Source: GCA-2748575 sp965222725 (GTDB taxonomy: Bacteria; Pseudomonadota; Gammaproteobacteria; Pseudomonadales; Ketobacteraceae). From it: a stretch of 64,000 bases of DNA. Position 1 is the first letter of the stretch. Every line of letters begins with the position of its first letter. Below, piece by piece: positions 33,517-41,539 of this stretch. The notes beneath the pieces are model-generated. The model worked only from the letters and a program-made list of their open reading frames with translations, did not search any database and was not told the DNA's origin. The translations under genes and the position numbers were made by a program. The stretch covers positions 1,922,001 to 1,986,000 of the forward strand of contig OZ244969.1 in the NCBI GenBank assembly GCA_965222725.1, in the 5' to 3' direction.

Positions 33517-33644
33517 AAGCTGTGCGCAGCATGAGCGTATTCAACGAACTTCGGTATATTTTGCCATGTTATTGGTTCGCCTGAATAAGATCTACCAAAT
33601 AAAATAAAACCATTATAATCAACAGTTTGCAATGCTCGCCAGAA
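33513..33644 (-). pseudogene. Truncated cassette gene, C-terminal 43 codons only
   Basis: A stop-bounded frame reads FWRALQTVDYNGFILFGRS, then YSGEPITWQNIPKFVEYAH and a short end before a TAA inside the attC-like site. The composition looks like a real protein tail, but no start exists and an in-frame stop precedes it (33645-33647). It is probably the 3' remainder of the most upstream cassette. The remaining sequence up to the AraC gene (33645-33768) holds nothing else recognisable. Confidence 0.4.
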
Positions 33645-33768
33645 TTATGCGAACTAATAACCCGGCAAAATATTCCGAACCAAACCACGTCCTTTTTAAT
33701 TTCAACAAAAACAATAGCTTACAGCTTTGTCCGCACCATCAGAATATACCAGTCAAGAACCTTCGCCC

Positions 33769-34788
33769 TCATGCCCCCTTCCGATACTCCCCAGGCGAAC
33801 ACCCCATCCATCGCCGAAAAGCTCTCGTAAAACTCGCCGTGTCCGTATACCCAAGGTGTATCGCCAGTTCATCCAGTTTCATATCACTGCCCCTTAGCAT
33901 TTGCGTTGCAGTCTGGCAGCGTTCTTCTTCAATAATGGCTCTGAAGCTGGTGCCTTCCTGCTCCAGTTTGCGGCGCAGGCTACGGGGTGACATGGCCATG
34001 GCTTTTGCCACTTCATCCACCGTGGCCACCAGTCCCAGCGGCCCTAGTATCTGTTGCCTTACCTGCCCGGCAAGCCCCTGGGTTTGCCGTTGTTCCAGTT
34101 GCTGGCGGCATTGGTCGTCCAGCATTCTTACCAGTTTGGCGTTAAAGGTGGGCAGGGGTTTGTCGGCGGCTTCTGCGGCTACCATCATGGCGTTGCGGGG
34201 TTGGTTGTAGCTGGGGGTTACGCCCAGAACGTCTTCAATAACCTGTGCATAGGGTGGTGGGTCGCCCTGGAATTCTGCAGCGCAAATGGTTAGGCCGGAC
34301 AGGCTCAGTTCTCTTAACAGGTTTATGCCGGTGGCCAGGTCCCGCTCCAGCAGGAACTGGCGCAGGTGTCTTGGAATCGGTTCCGGGTCCAGGCCAATGC
34401 CAAAGCGGTCGTTTTCATCAAAAGCGTACATGCGGCAGTAGGCGGTGCTCAGGGGCAGGTAGCGCAGGGCGGTGGCGGCAGCGTCGCGCAGGGTGCGGCT
34501 GGTGCGCAGGGCAAAGCCCCATATGCCGAAGGTGGCTACGTTGTATTGCAGGCCCAGTTTAAAGCCCAGGGCAGGGGTGTCGGGCAGGGCGAGTATCAGG
34601 TTTTCTATCAGACGCATTTCCTGATCGCGGGTGATCAGGGCGTCGCCGTCCTGTAGTGCCTGGTCGCTTATGCCGGTGCCGAGCAGGCAGGTGTCATGGT
34701 CCACGCCCAGGCCGGCGGCAAAGTTAATCATTACCTGGCTGATGGCAACCGGGTGCAGGATGGGTTCGGTTTTTGACATGATTTTCAT
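33769..34788 (-). CDS. AraC-family transcriptional regulator
   Basis: The 339-aa product has the Arabinose_bd (OruR/ToxT-like) N-terminal sensor domain (residues ~20-200) and a C-terminal AraC double helix-turn-helix. Signature parts are VDEVAKAMAMSPRSLRRKLEQEGTSFRAIIEEERCQTATQML and IHLGYTDTASFTRAFRRWMGCSPGEYR. It lies divergent from a fatty acid desaturase gene with a 122-bp gap, the frequent arrangement in which this regulator type controls a fatty-acid desaturase or other lipid gene, probably sensing a fatty acid. The call of the target is by position. Confidence 0.93.
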   Translation of the reverse strand: MKIMSKTEPILHPVAISQVMINFAAGLGVDHDTCLLGTGISDQALQDGDALITRDQEMRLIENLILALPDTPALGFKLGLQYNVATFGIWGFALRTSRTLRDAAATALRYLPLSTAYCRMYAFDENDRFGIGLDPEPIPRHLRQFLLERDLATGINLLRELSLSGLTICAAEFQGDPPPYAQVIEDVLGVTPSYNQPRNAMMVAAEAADKPLPTFNAKLVRMLDDQCRQQLEQRQTQGLAGQVRQQILGPLGLVATVDEVAKAMAMSPRSLRRKLEQEGTSFRAIIEEERCQTATQMLRGSDMKLDELAIHLGYTDTASFTRAFRRWMGCSPGEYRKGA

Positions 34789-34910
34789 TCTAGCGGATCA
34801 GTGGCGGCCAGGGTAGCTGGCCGCAATCATCCTGCGATTGGCCACAGGTGCCCTGTCGGTGGTTGCGCGGCTTGTTGATAATCACTATTTTGCCGCAGGA
34901 GAGATTACTG

Positions 34911-35819
34911 ATGTCGCAGGATATATCGCAGGATTTAAGTGCACTGAATCGCGAGGCCATTGCCGCCGCCAAGCAATATATGGGGCAGGTGTGCTGGCCC
35001 ACGGTGGCGTTGGTGGGGTTTGTGTTGCTGGGTTTTGTGCTTAATCTGGTGTTGTTTGTAACGGGTGTGATTGGCCCGGTGCTGGCCACGCTGTTAATGG
35101 GCGCATTCACTTATATGTCTTACACGCCGCTGCATGAGGCGGCCCATGGCAATATTCATGGCAGGCATGATCAGTTGCGCTGGTTGAATGATGTGTGTGG
35201 TTATCTGGTGGCGCCTTTGATTGCGGTGCCTTATGCATCGCACCGGCTGGAGCATTTTACTCATCACCGTTATACCAATCAGCCGGATAAGGATCCCGAT
35301 TATGTGATTAGCGGTATGGGCAAGGGGCCCTTGGGGGCGGTGGTGACGGTGATCAAATTTCTGTGGTTGCAGAACACCTTTTTTGTCAGTCAGCACTGGG
35401 GCAGTGCGTCGTTAAAAGAGCGGGTGATTTATTGCGCCGAGCTGGCTTTGTCGTTGGGTTGGCGGGTGGCCTTTCTGGCGCTGGTGGATACGGCGGGTGC
35501 CTGGTGGGTGATATTACTGGGGTATTTGCTGGGTGGGTTGTTTACGGCCTATTGGTTTGCTTACCGGCCGCATATTCCGTATCGGGACCCTGTACGCTAC
35601 CGCAATACTAACAGCCTGATTATGCCAACGTGGATGAAGCCGTTTGAATGGTTCTGGCTGGGGCAGAATCTGCATTCCATTCATCATTTGTTTCCGCGGG
35701 TGCCGTTTTACCGGTATCACGCGCTGCATCGGGATATTGAGCCGGTGTTGCGGGCCCATGGCACGCCGATTCTGGGTGTGTTCAGTCGGGAGCCGGTGGC
35801 ATCCGGCCCACGTAACTGA
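34911..35819 (+). CDS. Membrane fatty acid desaturase
   Basis: The ATG at 34911 follows GCAGGAGAG and gives a 302-aa protein; a longer frame from 34848 adds an unlikely leader. Three His boxes of the di-iron membrane desaturase family are present: HEAAHGNIHG, HRLEHFTHHRYTNQPDKD and HSIHHLFPRVPFYRYH. Four or more membrane helices flank them. It should introduce double bonds or hydroxyl groups into acyl chains at the inner membrane with oxygen and electrons from a ferredoxin-like donor. A 48-bp part of the 3' region (35700-35747) recurs upstream of arsR. The stop lies 3 bp from the end of the convergent arsJ. Confidence 0.9.
   Translation: MSQDISQDLSALNREAIAAAKQYMGQVCWPTVALVGFVLLGFVLNLVLFVTGVIGPVLATLLMGAFTYMSYTPLHEAAHGNIHGRHDQLRWLNDVCGYLVAPLIAVPYASHRLEHFTHHRYTNQPDKDPDYVISGMGKGPLGAVVTVIKFLWLQNTFFVSQHWGSASLKERVIYCAELALSLGWRVAFLALVDTAGAWWVILLGYLLGGLFTAYWFAYRPHIPYRDPVRYRNTNSLIMPTWMKPFEWFWLGQNLHSIHHLFPRVPFYRYHALHRDIEPVLRAHGTPILGVFSREPVASGPRN
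35700..35747. repeat. 48-bp repeat, copy 1 (inside desaturase gene)
   Basis: The segment around the third His box of the desaturase is repeated at 39622-39669 in the same orientation with three differences in the first 47 bases (shared core ACCGGTATCACGCGCTGCA). The two copies flank the whole ars operon. Confidence 0.85.
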
Positions 35820-35821
35820 CC

Positions 35822-37060
35822 TCAGCCGACGGGTGTGCTTGTGGATGGTTTGTGTTTTGGCAATCCAAGGGAAATGAGCGCTGTTAATACAATAAAGGCG
35901 AAGGAAATCCACAGGCACAGCGCTAAACCGAATTCCTGGAAAAGCCAGCCCGACAGTACGGTACCGATAAGACGCCCCATGGCGTTGGCCATGTAATAGA
36001 AGCCTACGTCCAGAGATACGCCGTCTTCACCGGCATAGCTGACAATCAGGTAACTGTGCAGTGAGGAATTTACCGCGAATAAGCCGCCAAATATCAACAG
36101 GCCTGCCAGCAGGGTGATATGAGGGTGCCACTGATAGGTCAGGGCCAGTGCAATGAGTGCAGGTATAACCGCAAGCGCTGCGGCCCAGGCCAAGGCGTGA
36201 CGGCCGTCAGGTGGCCGGCCGCTTTTTCCCGCCGTGATCCGGGGCGCAATACTTTGAATAAACCCGTACCCGATGATCCATAGGGCCAGAAAGCCGCCCA
36301 CATACCAGTGATCCCAGCCAAAGGTGCTGCTTAGATAAACCGGGAGTGCCACCACGAACCATACATCCCTTGATCCGAACAGAAACATGCGCGCCGCAGA
36401 AAGAAAGTTAATTGCTTTGCTCTTGGAGAAGATTTCGCGGAATTTGGGTTTGTTTTTGGCTTTGCCAAGGTCCTTTTTAAGTCTGATCAAACTGAATAAC
36501 CATACCACTGCTAATACGGCAGCCATACCAAGCACCGCTCCTTTAAAGCCAAATGCGGTTAACAAGCCGCCACCCATAAAAAAGCCTGCGCCTTTCAGGG
36601 CGTTCTTTGAGCCGGTTAGAATGGCAACCCACTTGTAGAGTTGCCCTTGTGCGTCAGGGGGTACGAGTGTTTTTATCGAGCTTTTCGCGCTCATCTTGTT
36701 CAGGTCTTTGGCTATACCGGACAGCGCCTGTGCTGCCATTACCCAGGGCACGGTGAGCAGTGCAGCGGGTACCAGTAACATGCCAAGGGCCAGTATCTGA
36801 ATAAACAAACCAATGTTCATGGTGTTGTTCAGGCCAAGTCTGGCCCCCAGCCAACCACCAATCAGATTGGTAACCACGCCGAATACTTCATAAAAAATGA
36901 AGAGCATGGCAATTTGCAAGGGGCTGTATCCCAGGGTGTGGAAGTGCAGCACTACCAGCATGCGGAGCGCGCCATCGGTGAGGGTAAAGGCCCAGTAATT
37001 GCCGGTAACGATCAGGTACTGGCGTATCTCTGGCGGCAAGTTGGCAATGCGATCAAGCAT
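35822..37060 (-). CDS. arsJ: Organoarsenical efflux MFS transporter
   Basis: The 412-aa product has about twelve membrane segments of the major facilitator type. The N-terminus (YLIVTGNYWAFTLTDGALRMLVVLHF), the GIAKDLNKMSAKSSIKTLVP loop and the context match ArsJ. The gene follows a GAPDH gene after 4 bp, the standard arrangement: GAPDH makes 1-arseno-3-phosphoglycerate from glyceraldehyde-3-phosphate and arsenate, and ArsJ exports it, after which the product breaks down outside. This gives arsenate resistance without reduction to arsenite. It is the last gene of the arsR-acr3-gapdh-arsJ operon and convergent to the desaturase. Confidence 0.93.
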   Translation of the reverse strand: MLDRIANLPPEIRQYLIVTGNYWAFTLTDGALRMLVVLHFHTLGYSPLQIAMLFIFYEVFGVVTNLIGGWLGARLGLNNTMNIGLFIQILALGMLLVPAALLTVPWVMAAQALSGIAKDLNKMSAKSSIKTLVPPDAQGQLYKWVAILTGSKNALKGAGFFMGGGLLTAFGFKGAVLGMAAVLAVVWLFSLIRLKKDLGKAKNKPKFREIFSKSKAINFLSAARMFLFGSRDVWFVVALPVYLSSTFGWDHWYVGGFLALWIIGYGFIQSIAPRITAGKSGRPPDGRHALAWAAALAVIPALIALALTYQWHPHITLLAGLLIFGGLFAVNSSLHSYLIVSYAGEDGVSLDVGFYYMANAMGRLIGTVLSGWLFQEFGLALCLWISFAFIVLTALISLGLPKHKPSTSTPVG

Positions 37061-37064
37061 TTGT

Positions 37065-38075
37065 TTAATTCCGGGACTGGTCTGCGACCATCTGCATCAG
37101 TTCGGCTGTGCGGTTTGCATAACCCCATTCATTATCGTACCAGGCGTAAATTTTTACCTGGGTGCCGTTCACCACCATGGTTGAAAGGCCGTCAATAATG
37201 CTGGATCTGGGGTCGGTTTTGTAATCGATAGACACCAGTGGTCGGTCTTCGAAGCCGAGAATTCCCTGCAGTTCATTGTTGGCGGCATGCTTTAAAAACG
37301 AATTAACTTCGTCTGCACTGGTGGCGCGGCTCACTTCAAAAACGCAGTCGGTAATTGATGCATTGGCCAGAGGCACCCGTATAGCGTGGCCGTTCAGCTT
37401 GCCTGTTAATTCAGGGAAGATATGGGTAATAGCGGTGGCCGATCCGGTGGTGGTGGGGATCAGGCTCATGCCGCAGGCACGGGCCCGCCGCAGGTCTTTA
37501 TGGGGGGCATCCAGTATGGTTTGTGTGTTCGTGATGTCGTGAATAGTGGTCATTGAACCGTGCACTATGCCGAGCTTTTCATGAATTACCTTAACCACCG
37601 GTGCCAGGCAGTTTGTGGTACAGGACGCGGCGGTTACTATGGGGTGTTGTGCCTGGTTATACAGCTGATGGTTTACCCCCATTACGATATTAAGAACACC
37701 TTCTTCTTTGACGGGAGCTGTAACAACGACATGTTTAACACCCTGATCAAGATATGCCTGCAAAAGCGCTTTGGTTTTCATTTTTCCACTGGCTTCAATA
37801 ACCACGTCGCAGCCTGACCAATCCGTGTCGGCAATAGATTTATTGCGAGAGCAAGTGATCGCTTTGCCATTGATGATGATGGCATTATCCTCATGGCCTG
37901 CTTCCTGGTGCCAGCGACCGTGTACGGAGTCAAAATTGAGTAGATGTGCCAGGGTTGCCGCATCACCTGCCGGGTCATTGATGTGAACGAACTCAATATT
38001 GTCCCAGTCATAGGCTGCGCGCATTGTCAGCCGACCCATGCGTCCGAATCCATTGATGCCGACTTTGATAGTCAT
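37065..38075 (-). CDS. ArsJ-associated glyceraldehyde-3-phosphate dehydrogenase
   Basis: The 336-aa product is a full GAPDH: the NAD-binding GINGFGRMGRL at the N-terminus, the catalytic cysteine in ASCTTNCLAPV, and the YDNEWGYANR stretch near the end. The family is glycolytic, but position between acr3 (2 bp) and arsJ (4 bp) marks it as the arsenic-specific enzyme that couples arsenate to glyceraldehyde-3-phosphate. It is probably an additional copy to the housekeeping gap gene, which is not in the window. Confidence 0.93.
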   Translation of the reverse strand: MTIKVGINGFGRMGRLTMRAAYDWDNIEFVHINDPAGDAATLAHLLNFDSVHGRWHQEAGHEDNAIIINGKAITCSRNKSIADTDWSGCDVVIEASGKMKTKALLQAYLDQGVKHVVVTAPVKEEGVLNIVMGVNHQLYNQAQHPIVTAASCTTNCLAPVVKVIHEKLGIVHGSMTTIHDITNTQTILDAPHKDLRRARACGMSLIPTTTGSATAITHIFPELTGKLNGHAIRVPLANASITDCVFEVSRATSADEVNSFLKHAANNELQGILGFEDRPLVSIDYKTDPRSSIIDGLSTMVVNGTQVKIYAWYDNEWGYANRTAELMQMVADQSRN

Positions 38076-38077
38076 AC

Positions 38078-39124
38078 TTACCTCGAATGTTTTGTTGAAT
38101 TCATTTGATCGGGAAACCAGTGGCGTGTGCGGTTCGCAAAGGCTACCAGCGAAAGCATTACCGGCACCTCTACCAATACGCCCACCACAGTAGCTAATGC
38201 TGCACCCGAATGCAGGCCAAAGAGCGACACCGCCACGGCAACGGCCAATTCAAAAAAATTGGAGGTTCCGATCATGCAGGCGGGAGCAGCGATGTTATGG
38301 GGGAGCTTCAGGGATTTTGCCAGGGTATAGGCAAGAGCAAAAATGCCGTAACTCTGGATGATAAGTGGTATGGCGATCAGCACGATGGTTTGAGGTTGTT
38401 CCAGAATGGTTTGCGCCTGAAAACCGAAAAGCAGCACAACGGTGCCCAGCAGGCCAATTACAGACCATGGCTTGGCTTTATTCAGGAATGTCTGGATTCG
38501 CGCCTGGTCGTGATTGCGCTGCAGGTATTGCCTGGTTGCGATGCCGCCGAGTAAGGGTAACAGGACATAAAGCACTACCGAAAGCAGAAGGGTTTCCCAG
38601 GGTACACTAATATTGCTTACACCAAGCAGTAGTGCGGCGATCGGTGCAAACGCAAATATCATGATAACGTCGTTGACTGATACCTGAACCAGGGTGTAAT
38701 TGGGATCACCTTTGGTAAGCTGGCTCCATACAAAAACCATGGCTGTGCAGGGAGCAACCCCCAGCAATATCATGCCGGCGATGTATTCGTTAGCACTTTG
38801 CGGATCGACAAAGGATGCAAAAAATACCCGAAAGAACAACCAGCCCAGTGCGGCCATGGTAAAGGGTTTTATCAGCCAGTTAATGACAAGAGTAAGAATA
38901 AGCCCCCGGGGCTTTTTGCCGACATCTTTAATGGCGGAGAAATCTACCTGCACCATCATCGGATAAATCATTATCCAGATCAGCAGGGCAACGACCAGAT
39001 TGACATGGGCCCACTCGAGTGATGCGATTGTACTGAACTGTTCAGGCAGCAGGGTGCCTAACACCACACCGGCTGCGATGGCACATCCCACCCAGATTGA
39101 TAAGTAACGTTCAAATACACCCAT
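38078..39124 (-). CDS. acr3: Arsenite efflux permease Acr3
   Basis: The 348-aa product has ten membrane segments of the BASS/ACR3 type, with the conserved motif GVAPCTAMVFVWS carrying the essential Cys, and ACMIGTSNFFELAVAVA. It expels arsenite using the membrane potential or proton gradient. It follows arsR by 29 bp and overlaps nothing; gapdh follows after 2 bp. No arsenate reductase (arsC) is present in the operon, so arsenite would have to be made by a reductase elsewhere, while arsenate is handled by GAPDH/ArsJ. Confidence 0.95.
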   Translation of the reverse strand: MGVFERYLSIWVGCAIAAGVVLGTLLPEQFSTIASLEWAHVNLVVALLIWIMIYPMMVQVDFSAIKDVGKKPRGLILTLVINWLIKPFTMAALGWLFFRVFFASFVDPQSANEYIAGMILLGVAPCTAMVFVWSQLTKGDPNYTLVQVSVNDVIMIFAFAPIAALLLGVSNISVPWETLLLSVVLYVLLPLLGGIATRQYLQRNHDQARIQTFLNKAKPWSVIGLLGTVVLLFGFQAQTILEQPQTIVLIAIPLIIQSYGIFALAYTLAKSLKLPHNIAAPACMIGTSNFFELAVAVAVSLFGLHSGAALATVVGVLVEVPVMLSLVAFANRTRHWFPDQMNSTKHSR

Positions 39125-39153
39125 AACTTTACGGCTCTCCAGATGTTTGCATA

Positions 39154-39504
39154 TCAGCAGCAGGCCTGTTTTCTTTGGGGGCGGTCGCCCATCGCTTCCA
39201 GCTGAGTCAGGTTTTCTTCCAGGTAATCGCTATGATGTTCCGCGGTAATGGCAAGAACCGACTTTGCCCAATCAGGCAGCTGTGGATTTAGTTGATAGTA
39301 AACCCACTGACCCTGGCGTCTATCCACCAGCAGTTCGCATTGTCTGAGTTGAGCGAGGTGTCGGGAAATTTTAGGCTGAATAACATCCAGCGCTGCTGTG
39401 AGTTCGCACACGCACAGCTCGCCCTCTTTTGCGATAAGGAGTAAGCACCGAAGCCTTGTTTCCTCTGACAGGCACTTGTAAAAGGTTACCGGATCCATAT
39501 GCAT
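39154..39504 (-). CDS. arsR: ArsR-family arsenite-responsive repressor
   Basis: The 116-aa product has a winged helix with the metal-binding ELCVCEL at the start of the recognition region (Cys-x-Cys, about residues 31-33) and PKISRHLAQLRQCELLVDRRQGQWVYYQLN. Additional C-terminal cysteines (QACC) could complete arsenite binding. It should repress the operon from the promoter region upstream and release it on binding arsenite. The start may be the first or the third codon (MHMDPV). Confidence 0.95.
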   Translation of the reverse strand: MHMDPVTFYKCLSEETRLRCLLLIAKEGELCVCELTAALDVIQPKISRHLAQLRQCELLVDRRQGQWVYYQLNPQLPDWAKSVLAITAEHHSDYLEENLTQLEAMGDRPQRKQACC

Positions 39505-39580
39505 TTATTCCTGCTCTTTCTGTCACTTGCTAATCACACAATGGTTAACTGCGAGAGATAAAATATCTGGGGATTATGAC

Positions 39581-39620
39581 AGATATATGAAAATATGTAT
39601 ATACGGAAATGCATATATAT
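39581..39620 (-). promoter_or_regulatory. Likely ars operon promoter/operator
   Basis: About 75 bp upstream of arsR lies a very AT-rich block of interrupted dyads (ATATATGAAAATATGTATAT and TATACGGAAATGCATATATA overlapping it) that resembles ArsR/SmtB operators of 12-2-12 type. No other such block occurs in the gap. The exact operator and -10/-35 boxes are not resolved. Confidence 0.5.
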
Positions 39621-39621
39621 T

Positions 39622-39669
39622 GTGCCGTTACACCGGTATCACGCGCTGCACCGGGATATTGAGCCGGTG
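39622..39669. repeat. 48-bp repeat, copy 2 (desaturase fragment upstream of arsR)
   Basis: This non-coding copy of desaturase codons (reading P-x-YRYHALHRDIEPV in the + frame) matches 35700-35747 with three differences in 47 bases. It is directly beside the ars promoter block. It suggests that the ars operon was inserted by recombination at a desaturase gene end. Confidence 0.85.
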
Positions 39670-39700
39670 AACAGTCAGCACAGCTAACGTTATTTCAGGC

Positions 39701-39730
39701 AAAAAAAAGAGCAGCTCGAAAGCTGCTCTT
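39701..39730 (-). terminator. Rho-independent terminator of the PhoX-like gene
   Basis: On the minus strand, arms AAGAGCAGCT and AGCTGCTCTT (39707-39716 / 39721-39730) with loop TTCG are followed by eight T (39708-39701). It stands 33 bp after the stop of the PhoX-like gene. Confidence 0.9.
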
Positions 39731-39762
39731 TAGTCGGTTTCTTAAACCGGGTGAAGTGCCAG

Positions 39763-41403
39763 TTACTTCTTGGCGCCTTCGTACAGCCAGATGGCGTTGT
39801 TTTTATGGTTACCGGTGTCTTCACCGATAATGATTTTGCCATCGTCCAGCACAACCAGGTTGTCCGGGTTGGAGATGCCGTTCACGTCGCAGCGGTTTTC
39901 TGCATTGCTGGAGTCGTAAGCGCCACCCACAACTAACGGATCCATACGGTCGGCGTTGTAGTTTTCGTCCAGGCTCAGTTCGTACACGATACCGCAACGG
40001 TTTTCGGTAACATCGATGTCACCAGCACCGTCGGTCATGCCGCGGCGAACTTCAGACATGGCAACGTACATGTAAGGAATGGAACCGTCGGCTACGCCGG
40101 CGTAATTGATGTTGATACCTTCCATTTTACGGAACTCAACCGTAGCGCCTTTGGCTTCGGCGGCACGCAGGGTTTCCAGGAACGCGTAACGGTCGTCGCC
40201 ACCCAGGCCGGCAGCCCAGTCAGAAATTTCCTGATCGGTGATGTAGCTGGTTTGGCCTTCTACGTAGTCAGACTCGTCGATGCCGTCGTATTCAGCAACC
40301 CAGTCGGCGATTTGCGCGTTGGAACCGGAACCCAGTTCCAGCCAGGCGATATCAAAACCGGTGGTGGCGGAATCTGTGCCCGGATCTTGCAGTACTTTGG
40401 CAGCGTACAGGGTACCGGAGCTCAGGTCGCCGGCGTTGCGGGCTACGAATTTGTAGAAGCCTTTGTCGGTGCCGTCGTCAGTCAGGTAAACGGTTTTCTG
40501 GTCAGGCATGATCACGGCGTTTTCGTGTGCAACACGGCCCAGAGTAAAGTGTTTAACCGGCTTGGGCGCAGCACCCGTAGGGTCAGTGATTTCTACGATG
40601 TAACCGTAGTCGTAGGGGTTGGGGAATTCGCCGCCCAGGTAGGTCTGGATGTTTTTAACATCGGCGTAGTTGGGGTAACCGCCGCTGTAGGCAGGGTTGT
40701 TCCAGTTAACGGTGTTTTCGGCTTCGTAGTTTTCTTCTGAAGTCAGCGGCGTGCCCCAGGGGGATACGGTGCCGAAACAGTTGATCATGGTGCCGTCAAC
40801 GCTGCTGAAATCAACGTTCATGGCATCGCCTACCTGCCAGGAGCCGTCAGCCAGTTTGCTGACTTCCAGGCGGGTCATGGCGCCGGGGCGGTCTTCCCAG
40901 GCACTGAACAGGTAGCCGGAGTTGCCGTCTACAGAGTTGGGAATGTAGGCGTTAAAGTCGGGATCTTGCGACTGCTTGATAGACGACATGCCGTCTGCAG
41001 TAATGACAGCGCCCAGGCCAAAAGGCAGCGCGCCTGCATAGGTGTCGCCGGCACGGCCCAGAACCTGATAGGTGCCTTCGGTGACACGTACCATTTGCTC
41101 AAACACAGAGCCGGAAGTAGGCAGGCTCAGTTCAGCCAGGGTTTTGGGCAGGTTGTTAAAGTCCAGGCCAGTCCAAACGCCAACAGCGGCGTTGTTTTCC
41201 GGCGCTGGCAGGCTGTCGGACGGATGCTGTACGTTAAAGAACAGGTCGCCATTGTCAGTTTTGTAGATACCCGTTACCTCGGCACCCAGGGGTACAGTGG
41301 CGATACGGGTGAGTTTGTCGGTCCCCACGCAGGCGGTCAGGGCAGCGGCGCTCGCTACCGATACGGCCAGCATTTTCAGTTTAAAGGCATGCTTGTGCAG
41401 CAT
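39763..41403 (-). CDS. PhoX/DUF839-type phosphatase-like lipoprotein
   Basis: The 546-aa product starts with a lipoprotein signal (lipobox ALTAC, Cys25). It then has the PhoX-like beta-propeller: FGTVSPWGTPLTSEENYE, YGYIVEITDPTG, HFTLGRVAHENAVIMPDQKTVYLTDDGTDKGFYKFVA, and near the end NGISNPDNLVVLDDGKIIIGEDTGNHKNN. These are the metal-binding lines of PhoX, a calcium/iron-dependent alkaline phosphatase. Divergence from classical PhoX (no Tat signal, shorter) leaves substrate uncertain. It would sit on the periplasmic face of a membrane. The strong terminator follows. The two-haem lipoprotein gene lies upstream on the same strand after 136 bp. Confidence 0.85.
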   Translation of the reverse strand: MLHKHAFKLKMLAVSVASAAALTACVGTDKLTRIATVPLGAEVTGIYKTDNGDLFFNVQHPSDSLPAPENNAAVGVWTGLDFNNLPKTLAELSLPTSGSVFEQMVRVTEGTYQVLGRAGDTYAGALPFGLGAVITADGMSSIKQSQDPDFNAYIPNSVDGNSGYLFSAWEDRPGAMTRLEVSKLADGSWQVGDAMNVDFSSVDGTMINCFGTVSPWGTPLTSEENYEAENTVNWNNPAYSGGYPNYADVKNIQTYLGGEFPNPYDYGYIVEITDPTGAAPKPVKHFTLGRVAHENAVIMPDQKTVYLTDDGTDKGFYKFVARNAGDLSSGTLYAAKVLQDPGTDSATTGFDIAWLELGSGSNAQIADWVAEYDGIDESDYVEGQTSYITDQEISDWAAGLGGDDRYAFLETLRAAEAKGATVEFRKMEGININYAGVADGSIPYMYVAMSEVRRGMTDGAGDIDVTENRCGIVYELSLDENYNADRMDPLVVGGAYDSSNAENRCDVNGISNPDNLVVLDDGKIIIGEDTGNHKNNAIWLYEGAKK

Positions 41404-41539
41404 TGTTCTCTCCTCGTTGTCGTTACGGTGGTGTTGCTGTGGTCTTACTATGGTGTTGCTGTGAGTTGGAGCTTTGGTCTTAAAAAGTTAAAGCAGCTTT
41501 CGTTCAGCCCTGAGTCAGCTTCTTGAATTTAATGTGACA

